A stretch of 64,000 nucleotides of DNA from Ischnura elegans (GCF_921293095.1 NC_060258.1:6090607-6154606), one strand, 5' to 3'; counted from the stretch's first letter, positions 21,651 through 32,904 are shown. Translations and numbers: made by a program. The notes: generated from the sequence alone by a model not told the origin.

Positions 21651-21801
21651 TTTTTATTAATTTACGTACATAAAACTTTTCATCCCCGTTCAAATTTTAA
21701 ATACATACTCTTCCTTCAATTATCATGCACACCCGGGGATAGTCTATTTTCTCCCCTCATCATAATTAATTAGGGTCAACAAACTCTCTCCGTATCAGGT
21801 A

Positions 21802-21891
21802 CTAATCCTTTCCATCCGATACTTCACCCTCTCCTTCAACTCTTACTTCTTGAGGAAGTGGAACTCCTCCAGTACATCTTGGAATCTTCTC
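21802..21891 (-). pseudogene. Possible Harbinger transposase last-exon relic
   Basis: Thirty codons ending in TAG after an acceptor-like TTGTTAAG. The sequence contains KIPRCTGGVPLPQEVRVEGE, which resembles the end of the intact transposase here ([15 protein letters not shown]). Upstream catalytic exons were not found. It may belong with the TIR at 23201-23214. Confidence 0.3.
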
Positions 21892-23200
21892 CTTAACAAA
21901 TGGATAGACAAAATATCAGATATTTGATAAATTAGATACATTATCATATATTTCATAACGAAAAAGAAAAGAAACTCTTTCAAATGAGCAGGAGGAGCTT
22001 GCAGTGTTGGTGAGGGTATGAGGTGGTGGTCGTGTAAGAGGTACCGGTCGTGGTAGTGGAGGGGACTTCCAAAACAAAAGGAAGAGAATAAATTAACATC
22101 ATATTGAACAATGAGATTTAAGAACTCCGACTCATTCTTCCATTATCTGTATTATTTTTTATTGAAGAAGCAGATCTCATTAATTATTTCATTGATTATT
22201 ATAGCAATAAATTATAGTGATCTTCCTCTCAGCCCATAAAATTCCGTATATTTCACTCATAATCAACTTAAAGTTTAATCTCAACGTTTACAACACTCAT
22301 AAATAACACTTTTCACCCATTTCCGCGAAAAACCGCATGGAAACGGTAGAGTACATTTCTTCTTTATTTTAGGTATTCTTGTAGACATTTTTTCCATTTC
22401 CTTTCCTTTCTTGGTTCTGCAACTTTTTCTAGTGAGATTTAGGGGTAGGGGGCATCACAGGGGTCATGACTCCGTAACAATCTATGCAGTTATACCTTTA
22501 ATTGTTGAAATACAAGTGTCCTCCACATTAGATGAGTATTACTTTTTTTAATTAGACGAACCATTACTTCACAATATTGCGTCAAACTCGGGTGCTTATA
22601 CTTATGACGTGGGAAGTCAATGAAGATGATAAATATGCGTTGAAAAGTCGGAAAAAGATATTAAAAAATTGACCCAACCTCAAAATAAACCAGAAGCATC
22701 TCTAATAACTAGAGATACGTGTAAATAGCACTTTCATTTTAATTTTATAGCACTTACAATTATAGTTTATAGCATTATGCAGCCTTTTTTTTCTTTTTTC
22801 ACTATACATTATCAGTAGATGACGACAAAGTGCGGTGAAACACGGTTATTTGAAAAAATGCGGAACAGTTTTAATAATGTGTTGAAAAAAATTAATTAAG
22901 GAATAAGATATATACTAAACTATCTCACCCTCGGTGAACTTCGTACCACCTGATAATCAATGAACGGTTTCAAAACGCCATTTATAAATCAAGAACGGTT
23001 GTACTGATTTTAATAATTTTTTAATTATTATAGAAATATTAGTAAAAAATGTGCACTCAAGAAAACTGCAAGAATAAGTATTACAATGGCTTGTTAGAAA
23101 GAGATTTTTATTTATTCTATATACGTTGGGAGACTTAACTTGCCCGTTCTTGGGACAAGCTTACATAACGCTAGACCGATGCTTGATTGACGTAACAATC

Positions 23201-23214
23201 TCGTGAATAGGCCC
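23201..23214 (-). repeat. Orphan Harbinger-like TIR with adjoining TAA
   Basis: The reverse complement reads GGGCCTATTCACGA, one base shorter in the core than the GGGCCTTATTCACGA of the large element, and is followed on the plus strand by TAA, the usual Harbinger target. No matching left end was found. Confidence 0.45.
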
Positions 23215-24580
23215 TAAGGAAGAGCACTAATATATTATAGCTTATGGCGCGCTATAGTTTTAACTCGGTTAGGTAAAGTGCACCGCGTAAATCTACCCCA
23301 TGTGTAAACGTACCTCAGTCTACCTTACACATTCGGGTCTATTCCATTGAGTCAAGCACCTTCTGATATACAAGGCAAAAAACAAAATTTCATCATCGTA
23401 TAGATCGCTAACGATCTTAGGTAGCGTTTTTAATAACCGTAGTCAAGGTCACAGCCTGAAAAAAACATTCTCAGGAAGAAAGTAAAGAAATGCTTCTACA
23501 TTCCAATTGTCGAACTCGCCGATTTTTGCGCCTTTTAGACGGAAGCGTGCGAAAATGGGCTGGCGGGGGGCGGTGGAATAGCTTGTCCTCGATGGTCTAG
23601 TTTAAGTCTCAGTCAATTAGCAGTAAGAGTCGGCAGAGCATTTCAGCAGAGCTCGTGACTAAATTTACGAATTTTAACATCGAAAAGACAAATTTTGCTG
23701 ATTAAACATCATAAAAGTCCAGTCATCGCGCCTATGTCGCATTTATTCACGTGCAACTTGAGTAGCATTCATGTGTGGTTAAGTGTACGCTGTGATATTT
23801 GACAAATATTAATAACTGACATATATTTCATATTAATAATTTTTATATTAAAATAAAAAGTATATTTCGTACAGTAATTGTAATATGTTGCTTTTCCTCC
23901 CAAATTTTAGAAGACAGTTTGCCCATCAGACACTTGTGACCCCTCCAGAAAAAAATTCTGGATCCGCCCTTGTGAACTAGTACTACTCCAACAATGTCAC
24001 CAACTCATGAAAAATGAGCAGCAACTTTTTTATTCTCTTGAATCATAGTTACGAGAGAATAGCTGGATGAGGAGGCTATTTTTCGTATTCTAACATATAT
24101 TTCTCTTCAGACTACCAATTTATTTTCATAAATGGCAATTTGGGGTCTTAGTGAATGTCCACATTGATTGGCTTGTAAATGATATCTACTTATTGTCAAC
24201 TATAAGAGAAAACTTTATTGCCCAAGCACCCACTGTTTATTTTTCTTGTTTCCAATATAGAAATATGATAGTTTAAATCATATAGATAAAGCTAGCAGAG
24301 CCTTATTTCAATTATGTGAGGTTCGTGAATAAATTTCCAACAGTTCCACGCCATAATAGTAAAAGAAAATCAAATCTATCATATTTGAAAAGATCCAAAA
24401 TATAATGTGTGATATAAGTGAAAGTGCTAAAAAATTCTAAACTAATAAATATTTCCTGTTCAGTGCAATATGTCCATGAGGTTCTATCTGCCTATTTTAA
24501 TATATAGTGACTGGCTGGACCCCCAGGGCAAAGTACTGGTTAGGCCTGTTCTCCCCAAATACCTCAAGATGGGTCTTTTT

Positions 24581-25044
24581 CTAACAGCCACCACAACACC
24601 ACACCATATTTTTCCTAGAATAACAAAGCCTGAGCGTGAAATAACTCACCATTCGCATCTTTAGGTTTTTCATTTTTAGCTCCATGAGATGCATTTCCTT
24701 TTGCTGAGCTATCTTCTGCTCGAGTTGCTGTCTCTTAAGTGTCAGGATCTGATTCTGTAGCTCTGCATTCTTCTTTTCAATCCGTAGGACATCCACCTGT
24801 AACTTGTTGTGATGAAGATTAGCCTCCGCACTGTATCGCTCCAACGCAGCTTTTTCCAGAGTCAAGGTTTCCATCCTAGACCTGTACTCGTTGTAGTTCT
24901 TAAGGTCCGTAATATAGGCTGCTAACTGTGGATCAAGATTTGTTGCTGGGCAGTAAGGGCATTGGCTTGTTGACGATGCCTTCTCTCTTTCCGAAGGCAA
25001 TGACTCAGCATATGGACGGAAATGGGTGTTTCTCTCTCTGGCAC
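24581..25044 (-). CDS. Coiled-coil exon, possible passenger gene
   Basis: Open from an acceptor (AATTCTGCAG next to 25044) to a stop at 24581, about 154 codons. It begins RERNTHFRPYAESLPSER, then a CPYCPATNLDPQ segment (one CxxC pair), then about 90 residues of charged helical coiled coil (LEKAALERYSAEANLHH, LRIEKKNAELQNQILTLKRQ, QQKEMHLMELKMKNLKM). A donor-like ATG|GTGAGT at 24650 exists, but the only following acceptor would leave a 35-nt intron, which is too short. Such coiled tails are common after Myb/SANT-like domains in transposon-derived proteins; no N-terminal exon was found, so function is unknown. It lies in the loop between the inverted arms, oriented toward the left arm. Confidence 0.45.
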
Positions 25045-25634
25045 CTGCAGAATTGTATTAGGATTGTTCACCATTTTAATGAACTTCATGTAGTTGCCAT
25101 AGTTATCAACCTAATCAATCTAAGATGGGTCTGGTTTGAACCTGATTAGTCACATTAAGCTCATTAGTCATGGAACAGTTACTGGCGTACATTTTGCCCG
25201 GCAAACTGTACTCCTGCATACTGATGTAGGTAGCTATTAAGCTCACATTTGCTTCGGCATTTTTTCATCACAGAGTGAATTTTACCGTTACATTTTCCGT
25301 ACCTACTGAGTCCCAGTAGAATTAAATGATAAAGAGGCAACATTAGTGACGGTTGATGCTTTTAACGTGAAATATCTCAAGTTTTCTGGTTAATTAAAAG
25401 TGTGATTGTTGGTTTATCGAAGCCTGAAATGCGATGTTAACTCAGGATAGGCAGATTTAGGATGGGGGAAGCACGGGGGATTGTGCCCCCCCCCCCCATT
25501 CCTAGACACTTAGGCAATTTTTACTCAATTGGATTGATATTACTAATAGAATAGTGTAAATATTAACATAAAGATCTCTCAGAAAGCCGTAAAACTCACC
25601 ATTTATCTGAAAAGTCCACAATTTATTAATCTCG
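25045..25634. other. Loop region, no gene seen
   Basis: It could hold the 5' part of the coiled-coil gene, but no exon is evident. A run of 13 C residues lies near 25488. Confidence 0.4.
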
Positions 25635-25674
25635 CACCTAACTAACATTGCCCTAGGGCAATGTTAGTTAGGTG
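25635..25674. repeat. Perfect 40-bp palindrome at inner edge of right arm
   Basis: Twenty-base arms meet with no spacer at CCCT|AGGG. The first arm base is 25635; the right arm's first subrepeat starts at 25675, directly after the palindrome. No copy is seen at the left arm or in other subrepeats. Confidence 0.9.
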
Positions 25675-26142
25675 TTTAAGGGTAGTTAAATCTTATCACC
25701 TTTACCGTTCACACTTTGCATTTATCACTTCAAATAAGAAAGATATTAACAGATTTATATTTTCCCCAAGACGAGAGAAATTTTCGAAGTCCCCTCTTAA
25801 CTTGAAACCGATTTCTGGACACTTTCGGGGGTAATTATGAAGAAATCAATCGGTGCTTCGTGTATAGAGTTGAAAGATGAACAAGTTTTCTGATAACTTC
25901 TAAAACCCTAAAATGGAAAATAAGGGTACTTGAGTACCCTGAATCGAGACCCTTAAGGGTCGCAGAAATTTTGATTTTTATATTTTAAGGGTAGTTAAAT
26001 CTTATCACCTTTACCGCTTACACTTTGCATTTATCACTTCAAATAAAAAAGATATTAACAGATTTATATTATCCCCAAGACGAGAGAAATTTTGTCCCCT
26101 CTTAACTTGAAACCGATTTCTGGACACTTTCGGAGGTAATTA

Positions 26143-29100
26143 ATATAATAATATATAATATATAATTTATTCCATTTACAATCAAATATTACATTTTAGA
26201 ACATACTTAAATATTTTGGAATATATAGGTACCCCTTTTAGTAGTTTTGGGGCTACCATCATAAACTTTTTACATAGGTCTGGTGCTAACACACATGAGA
26301 AGTAAAATTTCTTTGTATTCAGTTATTTGTTCTATTGCCGATTGCATTCATTATTACAAAACGTATTTCAAATATTTGGACAAGGATAACTATTTTTCTT
26401 ATTTTTCTTATATAAACGCATAATTACATACATAGAATATACAATATACCTTTTATTGTAAACTTTTTAACCCACCTTTCTTAGTAGAAACTCTACTTCC
26501 TCACACATCATAAGCCATTTTTTAACTGCGGATTTAAATCCCCATCTTTTTTCCGAGTTTGCTACATTACTCGGCAACATGCTAAACAATTTAGGCCCTA
26601 AGTAATTGTATGACTGTCGATAAATTTCGGTCGTCGGCCTAGGTATATGGAAGTTTCTCCAAGCTCTAATGTCATAGTTTTGTGGTCGGGCCTTTTCACC
26701 ACTACGGTTATAGAATATTCTAAGGACTTTATAAATGAATAAATGCCTTAGTGGGAGGACATCTAATTTTTTGAATAGAGGAAATGAGTGGCTTTTCCTA
26801 TACGATCGTGTTATAACCCTGATAACCCTTTTTTGCGCCACTATCAATGGTTTAATGTTGATAAAATATGCTCCACCCCAGCAGGCTATTCCGTATTGCA
26901 ATCTTGAATTAACGAGAGCATAATATACCATTTTTAACACTGATTCAGGGCATATGTATCTTAGGAAGTAGAATTTTCTTACAATAGTAATCATTTCTGA
27001 TTTTAATTTATTTATGTGAGACTTCCATTTACAATTTTGGTCAAAATATATACCTAAATATTTTATGTGACTAACCTGTTCGATCAAAATACATTTATCA
27101 CAGGAAGTAACATTATCTTTCATACAATTTGCACATTGATAGTATAGTTTACTTTTGTTTGAGGTAGATTTACTCATGCTAAACATAATATATTTCGTTT
27201 TTTCACTTAACAACATATAATTAGCCGAAAACCACATATTGAGTGTTAATAGATCACTTTGTATGTGTTCATATAGATCATCAACACTATTAACAGAGTA
27301 ACTTAGTGCAGTGTCATCTGCGAATGACGTTAATTGACCTTTAAACCTGCCAGCACATAAATTGTTTACATATATTAAAAACAGTATGGGTCCCAACACA
27401 GAACCCTGTGTGACACCACAGGTGAGTCGAATCTTTTCACTGTAGCAATTTTTGAGACGCACACATTGATCTCGATCACAAAGATAACTTTGAAACCAAT
27501 CATATGCGGTTCCACGTATACCCGCTTCCCATAATCGATTCATTAGTATGTTATGATTAATGGAGTCGAAGGCTTTGGTAATGTCTACAAATAAGCCAGC
27601 AACTCTACAGTTCTTATTCAGTCCGTCGTTCAGCTCTGAACAGAATTTTAATAATGCATCCTCTGTACTCTTACCACTCATAAATCCAAATTGGTTTTTA
27701 TTGAAAAAACTATGCTGCTTTAGAAATTTAAGAAGTCTGACTTTAACAACTTTTTCTATTATTTTAGCAAATACAGATAATAGGGATATTGGTCTGTAAT
27801 TATTTACGTTCATTTTATCACCTTTTTTAAAAATTGGTATCACTATTGCAGTTTTTAATTGTTTAGGAAATATTCCGGTATACATACTTAGATTAGCAAT
27901 ATGGGCAAGGACCTCCGAAATATTTGCATTTACTTCTTTTATAACTTGTGTGGAAATATTATCAACACCTTTAGATTTTTCAGACTTTAATTCCTTAATA
28001 ATGCTGCTAATTTCTTTCGCATCAGTAGGAACAAAAAACAGTGAGTCAATTGAATTGGAGGTTGGGAATATTTCTTTGTATTTATTCGTATTACTTTCAA
28101 AATAATTGTTCTGGGTCAATTCTTGAATTACTTTACCATAATGTGAACTAAATTCGTTTACAATGTCCTGGCACTTAGTGACAACGATACCATTACAAGT
28201 TCTAATTTTTACACAATTCTCATTTCCTTGCTTTCCTCCCGTGAGTGAATCTAAAATGCGCCATTGAGCAGCGGTATTATTGACATTACTATCAAATAGG
28301 TCCCTGTAATACTTTTCTTTGCGCTTTTTAATATCATATTCTAATCTTTGCGTGTACGATACGTAGTACCTATTTAGCTTTTCATTTTCAGGGTGTTTCC
28401 TCATTTTTTTATACAGAAAATTTCGCCTAGAAATTCTCCCGCACAAAGCGTAAGTCATCCATGGCCTCTTCATTCCTCCCGATCTGTTACTGTCTGACAC
28501 GTATTCAGCTTTTTCAATGCAGCATTTCAATTTATTTATAAATATTTCATAGGCTTCATTGACATTTTGTTGTGAATAAACATCATTCCAGTCACATCTT
28601 AGCAAACTATTATTTAGATGGTTAAAGTTTATCCGGCAATGGCTTCGATAAACTCGTTCGTATATATTAATGGGTACATTAATATTTAAAGAACATGATA
28701 CAGCATGATGGTCTGTTAAACCCCAATCGTCCGCTCTTCCCTCATACTTATAGTTATCTCTACTTCTGCAAAAAATGTGATCTATACATGTACTACCCGT
28801 TTTGCTAATTCTAGTTGGTACTCGAATAAGCTGGTCCAGTCCATGACTAGCCATAAGGGTTTGATATTCAAAGGAAATATCGTTGGGTTGTAATATACAT
28901 AAATTAATATCACCAATTACAATTAAATTCCTCTCACTAGAGATGGTTAATACATTCTCCAATTCACTCAAAAAATGTTCAACAGGATTTAAATTAAGTC
29001 TATATACACCAATAATGCTTATCCAAGAAGAATCATTTATCCCTACTGATATTTTAACCATATCAGCAGTTTTTAATTCACCCAGATCAATAGAAGAACA

Positions 29101-29172
29101 CTCATAAGTATCTGCTACATATGCAATAACTCCTCCAGCCCTATAGTTATTGTTACACACATCAAAACTCCG
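26143..29172 (-). mobile_element. 5'-truncated jockey/CR1-like LINE
   Basis: Inserted in a right-arm subrepeat: the subrepeat sequence breaks at GGAGGTAATTA (26142) and resumes at AATTATGAAG (29191). The short AATTA is duplicated on both sides. The 3' end on the minus strand is an (ATAATAT)n-type microsatellite tail rather than poly(A). The 5' end falls inside the endonuclease domain. Confidence 0.85.
26467..29172 (-). CDS. LINE ORF2 (endonuclease/reverse transcriptase), 5' truncated
   Basis: One open frame of about 900 codons with no internal stop. The start of the apurinic-like endonuclease is missing. What remains has GGVIAYV, GDIN (about residue 83, counting from the GTG at 29160) and IDHIF with LTDHHAVSC (about 149), the catalytic DH motif. 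The reverse transcriptase follows with YRPISLLSVFAKIIEK (about 455), GLFVDITKAFDSINH, GVTQGSVLGP and the catalytic FADD (about 613), and then a C-terminal region ending KVG and TAA. It would nick target DNA and copy the LINE RNA. Motif style fits the jockey/CR1 group; the exact clade cannot be settled by eye. The intact frame means a young insertion, yet truncation makes this copy non-autonomous. Confidence 0.9.
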   Translation of the reverse strand, partial: RSFDVCNNNYRAGGVIAYVADTYECSSIDLGELKTADMVKISVGINDSSWISIIGVYRLNLNPVEHFLSELENVLTISSERNLIVIGDINLCILQPNDISFEYQTLMASHGLDQLIRVPTRISKTGSTCIDHIFCRSRDNYKYEGRADDWGLTDHHAVSCSLNINVPINIYERVYRSHCRINFNHLNNSLLRCDWNDVYSQQNVNEAYEIFINKLKCCIEKAEYVSDSNRSGGMKRPWMTYALCGRISRRNFLYKKMRKHPENEKLNRYYVSYTQRLEYDIKKRKEKYYRDLFDSNVNNTAAQWRILDSLTGGKQGNENCVKIRTCNGIVVTKCQDIVNEFSSHYGKVIQELTQNNYFESNTNKYKEIFPTSNSIDSLFFVPTDAKEISSIIKELKSEKSKGVDNISTQVIKEVNANISEVLAHIANLSMYTGIFPKQLKTAIVIPIFKKGDKMNVNNYRPISLLSVFAKIIEKVVKVRLLKFLKQHSFFNKNQFGFMSGKSTEDALLKFCSELNDGLNKNCRVAGLFVDITKAFDSINHNILMNRLWEAGIRGTAYDWFQSYLCDRDQCVRLKNCYSEKIRLTCGVTQGSVLGPILFLIYVNNLCAGRFKGQLTSFADDTALSYSVNSVDDLYEHIQSDLLTLNMWFSANYMLLSEKTKYIMFSMSKSTSNKSKLYYQCANCMKDNVTSCDKCILIEQVSHIKYLGIYFDQNCKWKSHINKLKSEMITIVRKFYFLRYICPESVLKMVYYALVNSRLQYGIACWGGAYFINIKPLIVAQKRVIRVITRSYRKSHSFPLFKKLDVLPLRHLFIYKVLRIFYNRSGEKARPQNYDIRAWRNFHIPRPTTEIYRQSYNYLGPKLFSMLPSNVANSEKRWGFKSAVKKWLMMCEEVEFLLRKVG

Positions 29173-29190
29173 GTACTTGAGTACCCTGAA
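29173..29190. other. Filler DNA at LINE 5' junction
   Basis: Eighteen bases, GGTACTTGAGTACCCTG in the main, lie between the LINE 5' end and the resumed subrepeat. They match the GGTACTTGAGTACCCTGAA of the same subrepeat about 100 bp further on. Confidence 0.6.
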
Positions 29191-30407
29191 TTATGAAGAA
29201 ATCAATCGGTGCTTCGTGTATAGAGTTGAAAGATGAACAAGTTTTCTGATAACTTCTAAAACCCTAAAATGGAAAATAAGGGTACTTGAGTACCCTGAAT
29301 CGAGACCCTTAAGGGTCGCAGAAATTTTGATTTTTATATTTTAAGGGTAGTTAAATCTTATCACCTTTACCGCTTACACTTTGCATTTATCACTTCAAAT
29401 AAAAAAGATATTAACAGATTTATATTATCCCCAAGACGAGAGAAATTTTGTCCCCTCTTAACTTGAAACCGATTTCTGGACACTTTCGGGGGTAATTATG
29501 AAAAACTCAATCGGTGTTTCGTGTATAGAGTTGAAAGATAAACAAGTTTTCTAATAACTTCTAAAACCCTAATACGGAAAATAAGGGTACTTGATTACCC
29601 TGAATCGAGACCCTTAAGGGTCGCAGAAATTTTGATTTTTATATTTTAAGGGTAGTTACATCTTATCACCTTTACCGCTTACACTTTGCATTTATCACTT
29701 CAAATAAAAAAGATATTAACAGATTTATATTATCCCCAAGACGAGAGAAATTTTCTGTCCCCTCTTAACTTGAAACCGATTTCTGGACACTTTCGGGGGT
29801 AATTATGAAAAAATCAATCGGTGCTTCGTGTATAGAGTTGAAAGATGAACAAGTTTTCTAATAACTTCTAAAACCCTAATACGGAAAATAAGGGTACTTG
29901 ATTACCCTGAATGAGAACCCTTAAGGGTCATAGAGAATTTGATTGCTGCATCTTATGTGTATTGAAAAAACAAAGAAACTTTGCATTTAAACTATCCCCA
30001 AATTCCTTCAAACAAATGAGTTATTAAAGATTTTCTTACAAAGCTACCTGCTGCTAACCTATATTCTCCTAATACCATCACTCGTAAATTAGCCCACCAA
30101 ATCTAAACTACTTGCTTTGTCAAAATTTTTTCAACGGTATTGTTTCTATACTAACCCCCCGAATTTTTTAGGTGAAAATGACAGTACTAGGACCAGAATT
30201 TTTCCGTACCCTAAATACCCTTAAATACCCTGAAAAGGGTTTTTACGAGAAAAATATTACGGATGAATGCTAGTTGTGTGAAAGTCACTCGTAAGGATTT
30301 TTGAGGCTCTCTGATCAGTATTATCGGATTTAATGACCTTTCATTTCTATGGACTTATTATAAATATAACCAAAATAATATGGAAACAGGCTGACACTCA
30401 CCAATTC

Positions 30408-30583
30408 ACTGTCTGAGTTGGTCCTCCTGATTTCTGACGACTTCTTATATCGACGATAGCTATGCTGGTCCTGAGGAAGGTTCTCGAATTTTTTACCGTC
30501 TTCTTTAAGTGAAGATTGCTGTGCTGGCTCTAAGGGCAGTCCTCCTAATTTTACTGACTTCTTTAGGTGAAGATGTCTATGCT
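30408..30583 (-). repeat. Triplicated 58-bp leader repeat, right arm
   Basis: Inverted counterpart of 19645-19820 with the same three units. Confidence 0.65.
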
Positions 30584-30627
30584 GACTGCTTGAAGGAAGA
30601 GAATGAGTCTGCTCCGATCGAGTCGCG

Positions 30628-30635
30628 TTTTTATA
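30628..30635 (-). promoter_or_regulatory. TATA box in right arm
   Basis: Mirror copy of the left-arm TATA box, also exactly 182 bp from the tip and followed by the same start-site region and a donor-like site near 30401. It would fire inward, facing the left-arm promoter. Confidence 0.5.
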
Positions 30636-32904
30636 TCCTCAGAGGGGGACAAGCATAACTGACTTGAACTGGTTACGCTCCCACGGATCACGTCAGAGTC
30701 ATTCCCACGCTCGAGTCTTGAGTTGATAAACTCGAAGCGCTGGGACCGGATGCATGTGGAGCGTGAGAAGAGATCTGGAGAGTGATAACTGGGTGGAATC
30801 GCCATATCTACACTACTTACCTCATCTTATCATATTTCCACCTTTAGCACTGTTCTCATCATTGCTTCTCATTTAAGCACTCGCTCCATCCATACCTTCG
30901 GTCTCCTACTCATCTCATTTAAAAGGTGATATTCCTAACCCACCATGTCCTGCACTTCATACCTCATCTTATCATATTTCCATCTTTAGCGCTGTTTTCA
31001 TCAAATCTTCTCATTTATGCACTCGCTCCATCCATACATTCGGTCTCCTACTTATCTCATTTAAAATGTGATATTGCTAACCCACCATGTCCTGCACTTC
31101 ATACATCATCTTATCATATTTACATCTTTAGCACTGTTTTCATCATTTCTTCTCCTTTAAGCACTCGCTCCATCCATACTTACGGTCTCCTGCTTATCTT
31201 ATTTAAAAGGTCCAATTCCTAACCCACCATGTCCTGCACTTCATACCTCATCTTATCATATTTCCATCTTTAGCGCTGTTGTCATCATATCTTCTCATTT
31301 AAGCACTCGCACCATCCATACCTTCGGTCTCCTACTTATCTCATTTAAAAGGTGCAATTCCTAACCCACCATGTCCTGCACTTCATTTCTCATCTTATCA
31401 TATTTCCATCTTTAGCGCTTTTTTCATCATATCTTCTCGTTTAAGCACTCGCTCCATCCATACATTCGGTCTCCTACTTATCTCATTTAAAAGGTGATAT
31501 TGCTAACCCACCATGTCCTGCACTTCATACCTCATCTTATCATATTTCCATCTTTAGCACTGTTTTCATCTTTTCTTCTCCTTTAAGCACTCGCTCCATC
31601 CATACTTTCGGTCTCCTACTTATCTCATTTAAAAGGTGCAATTCCTAACCGACCATGTCCTGCACTTCATACCTCATCTTATCATATTTCTATCTTTAGC
31701 CCTGTTTTCATCATTTCATTTCATTTAAGAACTCGCTCCTTCCAACCTTCGGTCTCCTACTTATCTCAATTAAAAGGTGCAATTCCTAACCCACCATGTC
31801 CTGCACTTCATACGTCATCTTACCATATTACCATCTTTAGCACTGTTTTCATCATTTCTTCTTATTTAAGCACTCGCTCCATCAATACCTTCGGTCTCCT
31901 ATTTATCTCATTTAATAGGTGCAATTCCTAACCCACCATGTCCTGCACTTCATACCTCATCTTATCATATTTCCATCTTTAGCGCTGCTTTCATCATATC
32001 TTCTCATTTAAGCTCTCGCTCCATCCATACCTTCGGTCTCCTACTTATCTCATTTAAAAGGTGCAATTCCTAACCCACCATGTCCTGCACTTCATACCTC
32101 ATCTTATCATAATCCATCTTTAGCGCTGTTTTCATCATATCTTCTCATTTAAGCACTCGTTCCATCCATACCTTCGGTCTCCTACTTATCTCATTTAAAA
32201 GGTGATATTGCTAACCCACCATGTCCTGCACTTCATACCTCATCTTATCATATTTCCACCTTTAGCACTGTTCTCATCATTGCTTCTCATTTAAGCACTC
32301 GCTCCATCCATACCTTCGGTCTCCTACTTATCTCATTTAAAAGGTGATATTCCTAACCCACCATGTCCTGCACTTCATACCTCATCTTATCATATTTCCA
32401 TCTATAGCGCTGTTTTCATCATTTCTTCTCATTTAAGCACTCGATCCATCCATACCTTCGGTCTCCTACTTATCTCATTTTAAAGGTGCAATTCCTAACC
32501 CACCATGTCCTGCACTTCATACCTCATCCTATCAATTATATCTTGAGCACTGTTTTCATTATTTCTTCTCATTTAAGCATTCGCTCCATCCATATCTTCG
32601 GTCTCCTACTTATCTCATTGAAAAGGTGCAATTTCTAACCCACCATGTCATGCACTTCATTCCTCATCTTATCATAATTCCACCTTTAGCACTGTTGTCA
32701 TCATTTCTTCTCCTTTAAGCACTCGCTCCATACATACCTTTGGCCTCCTACTTATCTCATTTAAAAGGTGCAATTCTTAACCCACCATGTCCTGCACTTC
32801 ATACCTCATCTTATCATATTTCCATCTTTAGCGCTGCTTTCATCATATCTTCTCAATTAACACTAGGAATACTGGACTTGACACCCCTCCTAGAACTACC
32901 AAAT

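Larger units (their letters stand above)
21241..24580. other. Loop region of foldback-like element
   Basis: AT-rich, mostly unrecognised. It holds the last-exon relic at 21802-21891 and an orphan Harbinger-like TIR at 23201-23214. A CTGGATCCGCCC motif near 23960 resembles termini of common insect MITEs. No intact gene. Confidence 0.4.
19411..30817. mobile_element. 11.4-kb foldback-like element with long inverted arms
   Basis: The terminal sequence AGTAGTGTAGATATGGCG at 19411 recurs inverted ending at 30817. The first about 870 bp of each arm are almost identical, with a handful of differences by eye (for example AATAACCTTGAC against AATGACTCTGAC). Inside that, both arms consist of tandem subrepeats of about 305-310 bp. 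A single-copy loop of about 4.3 kb separates the arms. Unique tip, tandem subrepeats and loop is the layout of foldback and Galileo-type elements. No transposase is visible and no TSD flanks it: the left neighbour is gypsy gag and the right neighbour is satellite DNA. It could also be an inverted duplication. The right arm carries a nested LINE. Confidence 0.7.
25675..30817 (-). repeat. Right inverted arm (with LINE inside)
   Basis: The same order inverted: tip 29940-30817, then subrepeats marked by AGACCCTTAAGGGTC-like blocks near 29909, 29607, 29304 and 25946, spaced 302-303 bp apart once the LINE is removed. Right-arm subrepeats are more alike than left-arm ones. Confidence 0.75.

Noticed and set aside
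23880-23975. A MITE end at CTGGATCCGCCC
   Set aside because: Only one terminus-like motif is visible, with no inverted partner or TSD, so it is mentioned only within the loop description.
24564-24650. A second exon of the coiled-coil gene reading EKYGVVLWWLLEKDPS
   Set aside because: It would need a 35-nt intron, below the usual minimum, so the upstream exon was taken to run to its own stop at 24581.
19411-30817. A Polinton/Maverick or DIRS element
   Set aside because: Long terminal inverted repeats fit, but there is no DNA polymerase B, retroviral-type integrase, capsid, packaging ATPase or tyrosine recombinase. The only RT is a nested LINE.
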